The notes beneath the pieces were generated by a model. It had not been told where the DNA came from. It ran no database searches and saw only the letters and a program-made list of their open reading frames with translations. A program made the translations under genes and the position numbers. A stretch of 64,000 nucleotides of DNA from Blautia sp900556555. Lineage in GTDB: Bacteria > Bacillota > Clostridia > Lachnospirales > Lachnospiraceae. The stretch lies in the NCBI GenBank assembly GCA_964250615.1, contig CAXUGM010000001.1; one strand, 5' to 3'. Below are positions 1-8,439 of the stretch, piece by piece (within the stretch, counting starts at the first letter, position 1; each line of letters begins with the position of its first letter).

Positions 1-269
1 TTTTTTCGTTCCGACCTACTTTTTTGTAGCCCGAATAGGTGGGAGTGCAAGTTTTTCTCATATAAGCCTACTTTTTTCCGACCTCAATAGGCTAAATTCC
101 AAGGTTTCTATTTTTCTACTTACTTTTCTGGAGGAGAATATAGGCCAGATTTAGAGAAGCTTGCTTAGCAACCTATTTGTCTTCAAAATAAGTATGCTTA
201 ATCTCAGGATTTATTAAAACCCACCTATTTGAGCCTGAAAAATGTAGGCTAAAAATCACAAAATAATAT
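1..269. other. Non-coding AT-rich stretch with short degenerate repeats
   Basis: No credible gene is seen. The stretch holds recurring short words: CCTACTTTTTT occurs twice (near 15 and 67), CCGACCT twice, CCTATTTG twice (near 173 and 223), with inverted partners such as AGCCTAC (near 64) and GTAGGCT (near 244). These look like decayed repeat material or the 3' flank of a gene left of the window. No function is proposed. Confidence 0.3.
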
Positions 270-332
270 TTTCAACTGAAAAAGTATTGGAACAGGGGCA
301 CATCTGCTTCCGCAATGCCTTTTCAGTTGAAA
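270..332 (-). terminator. Probable terminator after prs
   Basis: TTTCAACTGAAAA at 270-282 pairs with TTTTCAGTTGAAA at 320-332, with a partly self-complementary loop. It lies just downstream of the prs stop on the minus strand and is followed there by a T-rich run, so it probably ends the minus-strand dnaD-dnaC-prs transcript. Confidence 0.55.
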
Positions 333-344
333 GATTGAGTTTTT

Positions 345-1532
345 TTATTTCTCTGCCAAAGCCTTATTATGCTTCTGCACCAGTTTATTGATTCTTTCCA
401 CTGGATTCAGCAGTGTGCTGATGGAACCGTCGTGGTTCAGGGTATCAATGATCAGTGCAATATATTTGCTCATATCACAGTTGACATAATATGGTTTTGC
501 CAGTAATTCTTCTGGCTGATATACCAGGTTTGTAGTGAGCAGTCTGTCGAAGCTGCCTTCTGCGTATGCTTTATCAAAACGTTCCAGTCCATTTGTGAAC
601 AGACCAAAGGTGGAGCACATGAAAATCTTGGCAGCACCACGTTTTTTCAGAAGAGCAGCAACTTCCAGCATACTGTCACCAGAGGAAATCATATCGTCAA
701 TGATGATCATGTTTTTGCCTTTTACATCAGCACCCAGGAATTCATGGGCAACAATAGGATTTCTTCCGTCAATGATAGTAGAATAATCACGGCGTTTGTA
801 GAACATGCCCATATCTACACCAAGAACGTTGGCCAGATAAATAGCACGTCCTGTTCCGCCGGCATCCGGACTGATGATCATGAGATGATCGCTGTCGATT
901 GCCAGGTCAGGTTCTGCTTTAAACAATCCCTTGATGAACTGATAAGCAGGCTGTACGGTCTCAAAACCGTGAAGTGGAATTGCATTCTGTACTCTTGGGT
1001 CATGGGCATCGAAGGTAAGGATATTGTCAACACCCATGCTGGTCAGTTCCTGAAGTGCCAGGGCACAGTCAAGAGATTCTCTTCCGGTTCTCTTATGCTG
1101 GCGGCTTTCGTATAAGAATGGCATGATAACATTTACTCTTCTGGCTTTTCCGCCTACAGCCGCAATAATACGCTTCAAATCCTGAAAATGATCGTCAGGG
1201 GACATGTGGTTTGTCTGTCCGCATACGGTATAAGTCATAGAATAATTGCAGACATCCACCATGATATAAAGGTCATCACCCCGGACAGATTCGCCAAGAA
1301 TACCTTTTGCTTCTCCTGAACCAAAGCGGGGGGCTTTTGAATCAATCAGGTAAGAGTCACGCTCATAACCTTCGAATTTCAGAGAATCTTTTTCTTCATG
1401 GTCACGTTCCTTTCTCCATTTGACAATATAGTCATTCACTTTCTGACCCATGTCCTTGCAGCTCTTCAGAGGGATAATACCCAGTCGCCCTACAGGAAGA
1501 GTGTTTAAAGTGTTTGTGGATGTTGATGCCAT
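345..1532 (-). CDS. prs: Ribose-phosphate pyrophosphokinase (PRPP synthetase), long form
   Basis: Makes 5-phosphoribosyl 1-diphosphate from ribose 5-phosphate and ATP for nucleotide, histidine and tryptophan synthesis. The product is 395 residues; ordinary bacterial Prs is about 315, and this longer version with an N-terminal extension is common in Lachnospiraceae. Visible motifs are the FDAHDPR stretch, the catalytic-flap-like KRRDYS and the PRPP-binding loop IIIDDMISSGDSM. The ATG at 1532 has AGGAGG about 8 bases upstream. The gene overlaps the end of the upstream dnaC-like gene by 28 bp, so the two are probably cotranscribed. Product assignment is firm; the role of the extension is unknown. 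Confidence 0.93.
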   Translation of the reverse strand: MASTSTNTLNTLPVGRLGIIPLKSCKDMGQKVNDYIVKWRKERDHEEKDSLKFEGYERDSYLIDSKAPRFGSGEAKGILGESVRGDDLYIMVDVCNYSMTYTVCGQTNHMSPDDHFQDLKRIIAAVGGKARRVNVIMPFLYESRQHKRTGRESLDCALALQELTSMGVDNILTFDAHDPRVQNAIPLHGFETVQPAYQFIKGLFKAEPDLAIDSDHLMIISPDAGGTGRAIYLANVLGVDMGMFYKRRDYSTIIDGRNPIVAHEFLGADVKGKNMIIIDDMISSGDSMLEVAALLKKRGAAKIFMCSTFGLFTNGLERFDKAYAEGSFDRLLTTNLVYQPEELLAKPYYVNCDMSKYIALIIDTLNHDGSISTLLNPVERINKLVQKHNKALAEK

Positions 1533-2548
1533 TTTTCTTTTCCTCCTAAAAGTTTTTTTTGAATTCTTATATCATTTCCAACAAGTTTCAGCATGGTGTA
1601 ATTGCTGGTCACCCTGGAAAACGTTCTTTCGGAATACGTGTTCAGAAAATCTTCCATGGTCAGGTTGGTAGAAATGATGGTTGCCTTTTGGTTTAAAATT
1701 CTTTCATTGATACAGCAAAATAGCTGGGATGAAATAAAACTGTTGGTGAGTTCTGTGCCTAAATCGTCGATAATCAGCAGATCACATTCGTAAATAAAAG
1801 AAGCCATGTCAGCAGATTCAGCATCTTTTTGAAAGGTGTTTCTGGACAGCAGATCAAAGAAATCGAATGCTGTAAAATAGAGTACAAAATACGAAAGATC
1901 CAGAAGCTCCTTTGCGATACAGTGGGTAAGAAAGGTTTTTCCAACACCAGTATCACCATAGATCAGCAGATTATCCTTTACACTGCCGAAATTGTGAATA
2001 AAATTCCAGGATTTTTCCACTGCATTCTGGGCAGATTCCAGTGCTGTGATGCCGCTGGATTCATCCAGAAATTCCGGGGAATAGTAGTCAAAGGAAAAAT
2101 GCTGGAAGTTTTCTGATTCCAGTATATCCCGGATATTGGACTGGGTATATAATAAATCTACTGCCGCTTTCCGGAAACAGGGACATTTTCCCACTTCTGT
2201 GGTCTCCTGATTTTCTGTGAGGATGAAACCAGTATCCTTACAGAGCGGGCAGTCATAGTGGAGCTCCAGATAATCCGGTGGATAGCCATGGTCTTTTAGA
2301 AGCTGTGCCCTTTCTTTAGATAAAAGGCTGATCTTTCCAGATAAATCAAAGTCCTCACCCTTAGACACACCAAGAACCAGCCGGGCTTTCTGAAGTCCTA
2401 AAGCAGCAATTTCCTGACGGATTTCTGCCAGTCTTGGAATTTCTGTCTCTGCCCTGCGGATACATTCATCCTGCTGGTGTTTGTGTAAAAACTGTTTTTG
2501 ATTGTAGCTGCGCATCAGCGCATCATATTGAAAATTTTTTAGTGGCAC
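1505..2548 (-). CDS. DnaC/DnaI-type helicase loader ATPase
   Basis: A 347-residue AAA+ protein of the DnaC/IstB class that would load the replicative helicase. The N-terminal half is helical and carries a Cys cluster (CPLCKDTGF, then KCPC) like the zinc-binding region of DnaI. The ATPase half has Walker A GDTGVGKT and Walker B LLIIDDLGTE, followed by an STN sensor-like motif. It lies 15 bp after the dnaD-like gene, so the pair resembles the DnaD-DnaI loading machinery of Firmicutes, and it overlaps prs by 28 bp. The alternative of a transposon IstB is unlikely because no transposase is present and the neighbour is DnaD. Confidence 0.88.
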   Translation of the reverse strand: MPLKNFQYDALMRSYNQKQFLHKHQQDECIRRAETEIPRLAEIRQEIAALGLQKARLVLGVSKGEDFDLSGKISLLSKERAQLLKDHGYPPDYLELHYDCPLCKDTGFILTENQETTEVGKCPCFRKAAVDLLYTQSNIRDILESENFQHFSFDYYSPEFLDESSGITALESAQNAVEKSWNFIHNFGSVKDNLLIYGDTGVGKTFLTHCIAKELLDLSYFVLYFTAFDFFDLLSRNTFQKDAESADMASFIYECDLLIIDDLGTELTNSFISSQLFCCINERILNQKATIISTNLTMEDFLNTYSERTFSRVTSNYTMLKLVGNDIRIQKKLLGGKEKWHQHPQTL

Positions 2549-2563
2549 GGTTTGTCTCCTTAC

Positions 2564-3637
2564 CTATTTTTTTCCAAGAAGCTGTTTTTCCAACTCTGCC
2601 ATATTGTAATTACGTTGATGAAAATTATTGAATTTATTTTGGGCTGCTGCGGGTTTTGGCCTGGATTCATTATCCTTTGCTGCCTTTGCAGCTTTTTTCT
2701 GCTGGAAATTCTTATCCAGGGAATCTACATCTGACAGATGATGAACACCTTTTTTGAACCAGTTTTCCAGAATGCTGTCAGCATAAGAAAAACTTGCCTT
2801 ACCTGTAGAGAGCACGGTTCTGCTGCAGGCTTCTGATATGATATCCAAAGTGAAGCCATACTGGTTCATCCAGAGATTCATATACTGGATTTCTTTCTCC
2901 AGAGGATTTCGGTTTTTGATTCCGAAAGCCCTTAATATCGTAAAATAATTCCGGTTGTAAAGGTTCGTCTCTTCTTTTGCCTGATTGACCGTGACAATGT
3001 TCTGTTCAGCCCAGGCAAGCCCTACTTTTTTGATATAGGCCATACTGGTGCTGCCCTTGGAAACACAATATTCAATGAGATACTCCATCAATTCCCCAGA
3101 AAGTCCCACCTCATCATAGAGATAAAGCAGGGTTTCCATATCTGTAGGTGTCAAAGTCTTTCCAAGATACTGTTCTGCAATGAATAACAACTGCCGCACC
3201 TCGTCATTGCCCTTCAGCTCCCTGATTTTGTCAGGAGTAAGTCCAGGATTTGGCGGTGTTTCTTTTTCAGTGGTTGGTATTCTGCTGGCGGCTGCTTCCC
3301 GGAAACGGTCTCTGTCATAATCAGAGACAGAAGAGGAAGGCTGCACAGGATAGAAGACTACTTTGTTCAGATTTCCGCTGGTGTCAAAAAACACATCCAG
3401 AATCCCTGTTTTTTTCCAATAGCGCAGTGCTCTTTGAATATCAGCTTCCGTGCAATTAAAAACGTCTGCAATAGAGGAAAGCTCCAGACGGGTTTTCTCC
3501 TGACAGGCGTGCCTTAGCAGATAGAGATAAATTTTTACAAATTCACCATTTGCGGAAGGCATATAGCAATCCAGGAAATGGTTGGAGATGAAAGTGAAAT
3601 CTCCGGGAAAGCTATTATATACTTCAAACTGCCCCAT
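2564..3637 (-). CDS. DnaD/DnaB-family replication initiation protein
   Basis: A 357-residue protein of the DnaD family, which remodels origin DNA and helps recruit helicase loader and helicase. The N-terminal winged-helix-like domain occupies about residues 1-110. A DnaB_2/DnaD C-terminal domain lies at about 215-310, with the family YxxxIxxxW motif as YADSILENW, followed by a Lys/Ala/Asn-rich tail. An in-frame ATG nine bases upstream (3646) abuts the AAAGGA ribosome site, so the ATG at 3637 with 8-base spacing is preferred. It lies just downstream of a DnaA-box cluster and upstream of the dnaC-like gene, so DnaA may regulate the pair. Confidence 0.87.
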   Translation of the reverse strand: MGQFEVYNSFPGDFTFISNHFLDCYMPSANGEFVKIYLYLLRHACQEKTRLELSSIADVFNCTEADIQRALRYWKKTGILDVFFDTSGNLNKVVFYPVQPSSSVSDYDRDRFREAAASRIPTTEKETPPNPGLTPDKIRELKGNDEVRQLLFIAEQYLGKTLTPTDMETLLYLYDEVGLSGELMEYLIEYCVSKGSTSMAYIKKVGLAWAEQNIVTVNQAKEETNLYNRNYFTILRAFGIKNRNPLEKEIQYMNLWMNQYGFTLDIISEACSRTVLSTGKASFSYADSILENWFKKGVHHLSDVDSLDKNFQQKKAAKAAKDNESRPKPAAAQNKFNNFHQRNYNMAELEKQLLGKK

Positions 3638-3734
3638 TTCAAACATCCTTTACATTATCATTTTCTTTCTCTTGAATCAACCTCAGTATAGCACAGAATA
3701 TCTGAAAAGAGAACCTGATTTTTTTTCGACAGCG

Positions 3735-3953
3735 AAATCCACAAAGTGAACAGAAGATGCTGTGGGAAATGTGGATAATGTGGATAAAAAAGTGGACTAC
3801 TATTTATGGGGAACCTGAAATTGTCGAAATTATAAGGAAAATAGCGGTTTTTTAAATCAAATGCCGTCGCATTATGTCAACTTTAGAAGGTGAAAACCAT
3901 CCACATGCTCAGTGGAGAGAGCATGTGGATGGTTTAGTGGATAATGTGGATAA
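3735..3953. promoter_or_regulatory. DnaA-box cluster upstream of dnaD-dnaC
   Basis: The intergenic stretch 3638-3955 holds three exact DnaA boxes (TGTGGATAA, reverse of TTATCCACA) at 3770-3778, 3779-3787 and 3945-3953, a one-mismatch copy at 3936-3944, and a weaker one at 3735-3743. The boxes form two abutting tandem pairs; the 17-mer GTGGATAATGTGGATAA occurs at both 3771-3787 and 3937-3953. Between them lies a perfect hairpin. No dnaA or dnaN gene is near, so a regulatory or DnaA-sequestering site is more likely than an origin. Confidence 0.75.
3895..3934. terminator. Perfect 16-bp hairpin with DnaA-like words
   Basis: AACCATCCACATGCTC at 3895-3910 is exactly complementary to 3919-3934, with an 8-base loop. 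It lies directly downstream of murC (minus strand) and could end its transcript, although the following T-run is poor. Each arm contains a near-DnaA box (CATCCACA / TGTGGATG), so it may be part of the DnaA-binding region. Confidence 0.5.
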
Positions 3954-3955
3954 CT

Positions 3956-5335
3956 CTACATTCCTAAGAGGTTTTCGCCGATTTTATACACATCTCCGGC
4001 ACCCATAGTTATCAACACATCTCCGTGGATACAATTTTCTAATAAAAATGCTTCAATCTCATCAAAGGTAGGGAAATAATAGGCATCTACCCCTTTTTCT
4101 ATGAGTAAATCCCTCAAATCCGAAGAGGAAATTCCCAGATTGTCGGTTTCTCTGGCAGCATAAATGTCAGCCAGTATGACCTTGTCAGCCAGGGACAATG
4201 CCTGGGCAAATTCCTGCATCAGAGCTTTGGTGCGGGTATAAGTGTGAGGCTGGAACACACACCAGGTAGTCTTATGAGGATAATTTGCGGCAGTTTTCAA
4301 GGTTGCCTCAATCTCAGTAGGATGGTGAGCATAATCATCAATGACAGTCACGCCTCCTACCTTACCTTTGTACTGGAAACGGCGGTCTGTTCCACCAAAA
4401 TGCAACAGACCCGTTTGTACTGTTTCCAGGTCAATGCCCACTTTTTCAGCAAGAGCAATAGCAGACAATGCATTGGATACATTGTGCATACCTGGAACGG
4501 ACAGAGTAAATCTGCCAATATTTTCTCCTTTTCTGATGCAGTCAAAAGATGCATGTGCAAATTCATCGAAGACAATGTTTGCGGCACAGTAGTCAGCATC
4601 CTGCTCCAGAGAATAGGTAATTACTTCACAGGGCAAATCTTTTGTGATTTCTTCAGAGTCAGGAATATCTTTATTGATAATCAGAGTTCCGTCTGAAGGA
4701 AGCAGGCAGGCAAACCGCCGGAAGGAATGGCGGATATCCTCTAAATCCTTGAAGAAATCAAGGTGGTCTGCATCAATATTCAGAATAATGCTGATCTTTG
4801 GGAAAAAGCTTAAAAAGCTGTTGGTGTATTCGCAAGCCTCGGTAATAAAGGTTTCAGACTGTCCCACACGGATATTTCCGTGAATCGCAGGAAGGATTCC
4901 TCCTACGGAAATGGTAGGGTCAGTCTCTGCTTCCAGAAGGATGTGTGAAATCATGGAAGTTGTGGTGGTTTTTCCATGGGTTCCGGACACGGCGATTGGA
5001 AGCCGGTAATTTTTCATAATCTGTCCTAAAAGTTCAGCTCTGGTAAGCATAGGAATATTTTTTTCTTTGGCACAGGCATACTCCGGATTGTCAGGGTGAA
5101 TGGCTGCTGTGTAGACAACAAGCTCTACATCATCTGTAATATTGGAGGCTCTCTGGCCGATATAAATTTTGGCACCTTGTTCCTCTAATTGTCTGGTGAG
5201 TGCTGACTCCCTGGAATCAGAGCCAGACACAGGGAAGTCTTCCCCAAGAAGGATTTCAGCCAGGCCGCTCATGCTGATTCCTCCGATGCCGATGAAATGA
5301 ATGTGTAATGGTTTATGAAAATCAATCTGGTACAT
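3956..5335 (-). CDS. murC: UDP-N-acetylmuramate--L-alanine ligase
   Basis: The cytosolic ATP-dependent ligase that adds L-alanine to UDP-MurNAc, first step of the peptidoglycan stem peptide. At 459 residues it has family length. The N-terminal Rossmann motif GIGGISMSGLAEIL, the ATP-binding loop SGTHGKTTTT at about residues 110-120, and the later DDYAHHPTEI motif typical of MurC are all visible. The ATG at 5335 is preceded by AAAGGA with 9-base spacing. It is transcribed away from glgC across a 260-bp divergent region. Its 3' end reaches into the DnaA-box cluster upstream of dnaD. Confidence 0.96.
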   Translation of the reverse strand: MYQIDFHKPLHIHFIGIGGISMSGLAEILLGEDFPVSGSDSRESALTRQLEEQGAKIYIGQRASNITDDVELVVYTAAIHPDNPEYACAKEKNIPMLTRAELLGQIMKNYRLPIAVSGTHGKTTTTSMISHILLEAETDPTISVGGILPAIHGNIRVGQSETFITEACEYTNSFLSFFPKISIILNIDADHLDFFKDLEDIRHSFRRFACLLPSDGTLIINKDIPDSEEITKDLPCEVITYSLEQDADYCAANIVFDEFAHASFDCIRKGENIGRFTLSVPGMHNVSNALSAIALAEKVGIDLETVQTGLLHFGGTDRRFQYKGKVGGVTVIDDYAHHPTEIEATLKTAANYPHKTTWCVFQPHTYTRTKALMQEFAQALSLADKVILADIYAARETDNLGISSSDLRDLLIEKGVDAYYFPTFDEIEAFLLENCIHGDVLITMGAGDVYKIGENLLGM

Positions 5336-5558
5336 ATGACAGAATCCTTTCTATATTTTAGATAAATATAATATCTGAGCTGTATATTATGCAGTTCAAG
5401 TCTTTCTGCTACTATTAAATTATACCCAACATTGCAGGAAATGGAAACCCCTTCTTGATAAAATACCGCTGTAATCGTAAAAAACAGGTAAAATGTTACA
5501 AAAACTTGTAAAATGTCGAAAAAAAATTGTTTAAAATGTTCACTTTTTTGAGGCAGTA

Positions 5559-5567
5559 TGTTATAAT
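5559..5567 (+). promoter_or_regulatory. Extended -10 promoter for glgC
   Basis: TGTTATAAT at 5559-5567 is an extended -10 element with the exact TATAAT hexamer, about 35 bases before the glgC start. The -35 region (near 5539) matches consensus poorly, as is usual for extended -10 promoters. Confidence 0.5.
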
Positions 5568-5601
5568 GAAAAAAACATAGATTATACAAGAGGTGATGGG
5601 C

Positions 5602-6876
5602 ATGATAAAGAAGGAAATGATTGCAATGTTGCTGGCTGGCGGACAGGGCAGCAGGCTTGGAGTTCTCACAGCCAAAGTCGCAAAACCAGCGGTAACCTTC
5701 GGAGGAAAATACAGAATCATTGATTTTCCACTGAGCAACTGTATTAATTCAGGTGTAGATACGGTAGGTGTATTGACACAGTATCAGCCTTTGAGGCTGA
5801 ATACCCATATCGGTATCGGTATTCCCTGGGATTTGGATAGAAATGTAGGCGGGGTATCCATTTTGCCCCCATATGAAAAAAAGACCAATACAGAATGGTA
5901 CACCGGAACGGCAAATGCCATTTATCAGAACCTGGCATATATGGAGACTTTTAATCCAGACTATGTCCTGATTTTGGGCGGTGACCATATTTATAAAATG
6001 GACTATGAAGTAATGCTGGATTTCCACAAAGCAAATAAGGCAGATGTTACTTTAGCATGTATGCCGGTGCCGTGGGAGGAAGCCTCCAGATTTGGCCTGG
6101 CTATCACAGACGAAACAGGAAGAATCACAGAATTTGAAGAAAAACCAGCACAGCCAAAGAGTAATCTTGCATCCATGGGTATTTATATCTTTAGCTGGCC
6201 TGTTCTGAGAGAAGCACTGATTGCACTGAAAGACCAGTCAGGCTGTGATTTCGGAAAACATATCCTGCCATATTGCAGAGAAAAAGGACAGAGGCTGTTT
6301 GCTTATGAGTATAATGGCTATTGGAAAGATGTAGGTACACTTGGTTCTTACTGGGAAGCCAATATGGAATTGATTGATATTATTCCTGAGTTTAATTTAT
6401 ATGAAGAATTCTGGAAGATTTATACCAAAGGTGATATTATTCCTCCTCAGTATGTAGCAGAAGATGCAGTAGTGGAGCGGAGCATTATAGGAGAAGGTAC
6501 AGAGATTTACGGAGAAGTACATAATTCTGTGATCGGAGCCGGAGTTACTATTAAAAAAGGTGCGGTTGTCCGTGATTCTATTGTCATGAAACAAACTGTG
6601 ATAGGAGAGAATGATATTATAGACAAGGCCATTATCGCAGAGAATGTAACGGTAGGTGATAATGTTGTCATGGGAGTAGGTGAGGATATTCCAAACAAGG
6701 AAAAACCAGATGTATATTCGTTTGGACTTGTAACGATTGGGGAAAATACCGTCATTCCGTCTAATGTGACAATAGGAAAGAATACAGCCATTGTGGGACA
6801 GACCTGTGCCGGAGATTATCCGGGCGGTGTTCTGGAAAGCGGTGAAACATTGAACAAGGAAGGTGAGACAGAATGA
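5602..6876 (+). CDS. glgC: Glucose-1-phosphate adenylyltransferase, catalytic subunit
   Basis: Forms ADP-glucose from glucose 1-phosphate and ATP, the committed step of glycogen synthesis. The product is 424 residues. The N-terminal nucleotidyltransferase domain has AGGQGSRLG, KPAVTFGGKYRIIDF and the ILGGDHIYKMDY loop. The C-terminal third is a left-handed beta-helix with repeating hexapeptides (about residues 290-400). In-frame GTG/ATG codons occur at 5593 and 5596, but AGGTG at 5591-5595 fits the ATG at 5602 best. Its stop overlaps the glgD start (ATGA), so the two are translationally coupled. The pair GlgC + GlgD is the Firmicutes heteromeric arrangement. Confidence 0.95.
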   Translation: MIKKEMIAMLLAGGQGSRLGVLTAKVAKPAVTFGGKYRIIDFPLSNCINSGVDTVGVLTQYQPLRLNTHIGIGIPWDLDRNVGGVSILPPYEKKTNTEWYTGTANAIYQNLAYMETFNPDYVLILGGDHIYKMDYEVMLDFHKANKADVTLACMPVPWEEASRFGLAITDETGRITEFEEKPAQPKSNLASMGIYIFSWPVLREALIALKDQSGCDFGKHILPYCREKGQRLFAYEYNGYWKDVGTLGSYWEANMELIDIIPEFNLYEEFWKIYTKGDIIPPQYVAEDAVVERSIIGEGTEIYGEVHNSVIGAGVTIKKGAVVRDSIVMKQTVIGENDIIDKAIIAENVTVGDNVVMGVGEDIPNKEKPDVYSFGLVTIGENTVIPSNVTIGKNTAIVGQTCAGDYPGGVLESGETLNKEGETE

Positions 6877-7988
6877 GAGCAATAGGTATTATTCTTGCCG
6901 GCGGCAATAATCACAGAATGAGAGAGTTATCACAGAAAAGGGCCATTGCAGCTATGCCCATAGCGGGAAGCTACCGAAGCATTGATTTTGCACTTAGTAA
7001 TATGTCAAACTCCCATATTCAAAAAGTGGCAGTGTTTACACAATATAATGCAAGATCCTTAAATGAACATTTAAGTTCTTCCAAATGGTGGGATTTCGGA
7101 AGAAAACAGGGGGGACTTTATACCTTCACACCTACCATTACACCGGATAATAGTTTCTGGTATCAGGGAACGGCAGATGCAATCTATCAGAATCTGGAGT
7201 TTCTGAAGGCCAGCCATGAACCGTACGTGGTAATTGCTTCCGGAGATTGTGTGTACAAGCTGGATTACAATAAAGTCCTGGAATATCACATTGCCAAAAG
7301 AGCAGATATCACAGTGGTATGTACGGATATCCACGGTGAGGATGCTACCAGGTTTGGATGCCTGAAAATGAATGAGGACTGCAGAATCGAAGAATTCGAT
7401 GAAAAACCTATGGTGGCTCAGTCCAATACCATTTCTACCGGTATTTATGTAATCAGAAGAAGACAGCTGATTGAACTGATTGAGAAATGTGGACAGGAAG
7501 ACAGGCACGATTTTGTAAGGGATATTTTAATCCGTTATAAAAATCTGAAAAGAATTTACGGTTATAAAATTAATACATATTGGAGCAATATTTCAACAGT
7601 GGAATCCTATTATAAAACAAATATGGATTTCCTGAAACCGGAGATCAGAGAGTATTTCTTCCGTCAGTATCCGGGAATACAGTCTAAGATTGATGATTTG
7701 CCGCCGGCAAAATATAATCCGGGCTCAGCAGTGAAAAACAGTCTGGTATCCAGCGGATGTATCATCAACGGACAGGTAGAAAACTCTGTACTGTTCAAGA
7801 AAGTTTTTGTTGGAAACAATTGTGTGATTAAGAATTCTATTATATTGAATGATGTATATCTTGGAGATAATACACATATTGAAAACTGCATCGTAGAGAG
7901 CAGGGGTACTATAAGAGCAAACTCCTACTATAGCGGTGAAGAGGGCATCAAAGTCGTCATCGAAAAGAACGAGCGTTATGTTCTTTAA
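6873..7988 (+). CDS. glgD: GlgD, regulatory subunit of ADP-glucose pyrophosphorylase
   Basis: A 371-residue paralogue of GlgC that forms the heteromeric enzyme and raises its activity in Firmicutes. The N-terminal fold is recognisable (LAGGNNHRMRELSQKRAIAAMPIAG, KWWDFGRKQGG), but catalytic motifs are altered: the GlgC GGDHIYKMDY loop reads SGDCVYKLDY here. The C-terminus has a short beta-helix. The ATGA overlap with glgC indicates coupled translation. No other glycogen genes are in the window. Product confidence is high; lack of independent catalysis is inferred from the altered residues and family knowledge. Confidence 0.92.
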   Translation: MRAIGIILAGGNNHRMRELSQKRAIAAMPIAGSYRSIDFALSNMSNSHIQKVAVFTQYNARSLNEHLSSSKWWDFGRKQGGLYTFTPTITPDNSFWYQGTADAIYQNLEFLKASHEPYVVIASGDCVYKLDYNKVLEYHIAKRADITVVCTDIHGEDATRFGCLKMNEDCRIEEFDEKPMVAQSNTISTGIYVIRRRQLIELIEKCGQEDRHDFVRDILIRYKNLKRIYGYKINTYWSNISTVESYYKTNMDFLKPEIREYFFRQYPGIQSKIDDLPPAKYNPGSAVKNSLVSSGCIINGQVENSVLFKKVFVGNNCVIKNSIILNDVYLGDNTHIENCIVESRGTIRANSYYSGEEGIKVVIEKNERYVL

Positions 7989-8060
7989 AAAGCGGACAAA
8001 AAGAAGGACTGCATAAGCTGGCAGTAAAGGTTACAAAAGGCATGAAAGGGGAAAGGTTGT

Positions 8061-8342
8061 ATGAATATCACAGATGTAAGAGTAAGATGCGTAGCAAAAG
8101 AGGGAAAAATGAAGGCAGTAGTATCCATTACCATTGATGAGGAATTTGTAGTACATGACATCAAGGTGATTGAGGGAGAAAAAGGATTATTTATTGCTAT
8201 GCCAAGCCGTAAGGCAACGGACGGAGAATATAGAGACATCGCTCATCCGATTAATTCTGCAACCCGTGAAAGAATACAGAACATTATTCTGGAGAAATAC
8301 GAACAGGTACTTGCAGAGGAACCGCTGGAAGGTACAGAATGA
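8061..8342 (+). CDS. spoVG: Septation/sporulation regulator SpoVG
   Basis: A 93-residue SpoVG-family protein, a small nucleic-acid-binding regulator that in Bacillus affects asymmetric septation. It starts MNITDVRVR and contains the invariant family stretch with GLFIAMPSRK and the DIAHPIN motif, followed by a short acidic tail. The ATG is preceded by a purine-rich AAAGGGGAAAGG. It stands alone 72 bp after glgD and is closed by a strong hairpin terminator. It supports a spore-forming host. Confidence 0.95.
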   Translation: MNITDVRVRCVAKEGKMKAVVSITIDEEFVVHDIKVIEGEKGLFIAMPSRKATDGEYRDIAHPINSATRERIQNIILEKYEQVLAEEPLEGTE

Positions 8343-8367
8343 GATAAAACAGAATAACAGAAAATAA

Positions 8368-8418
8368 GGAAGCTGCTGCCAATGCGGTGAAAACCGTGAG
8401 GCAGCAGCTTCCTTTTTA
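8368..8418. terminator. Bidirectional terminator between spoVG and rsmF-like gene
   Basis: GGAAGCTGCTGCC at 8368-8380 pairs exactly with 8400-8412, with a smaller inner hairpin, followed by TTTTTATT on the plus strand and a T-rich run on the minus strand. It separates two convergent genes. Confidence 0.85.
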
Positions 8419-8439
8419 TTATCTGAGGAAAAGCGGAGT

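Noticed and set aside
3735..3953. Chromosomal replication origin
   Set aside because: DnaA boxes and replication genes are present, but dnaA, dnaN, recF or gyrB are not, and no clear unwinding element is seen; a regulatory DnaA cluster is the more cautious reading.
5336..5592. Riboswitch upstream of glgC
   Set aside because: The segment shows no recognisable conserved riboswitch core; only an extended -10 promoter is supported.
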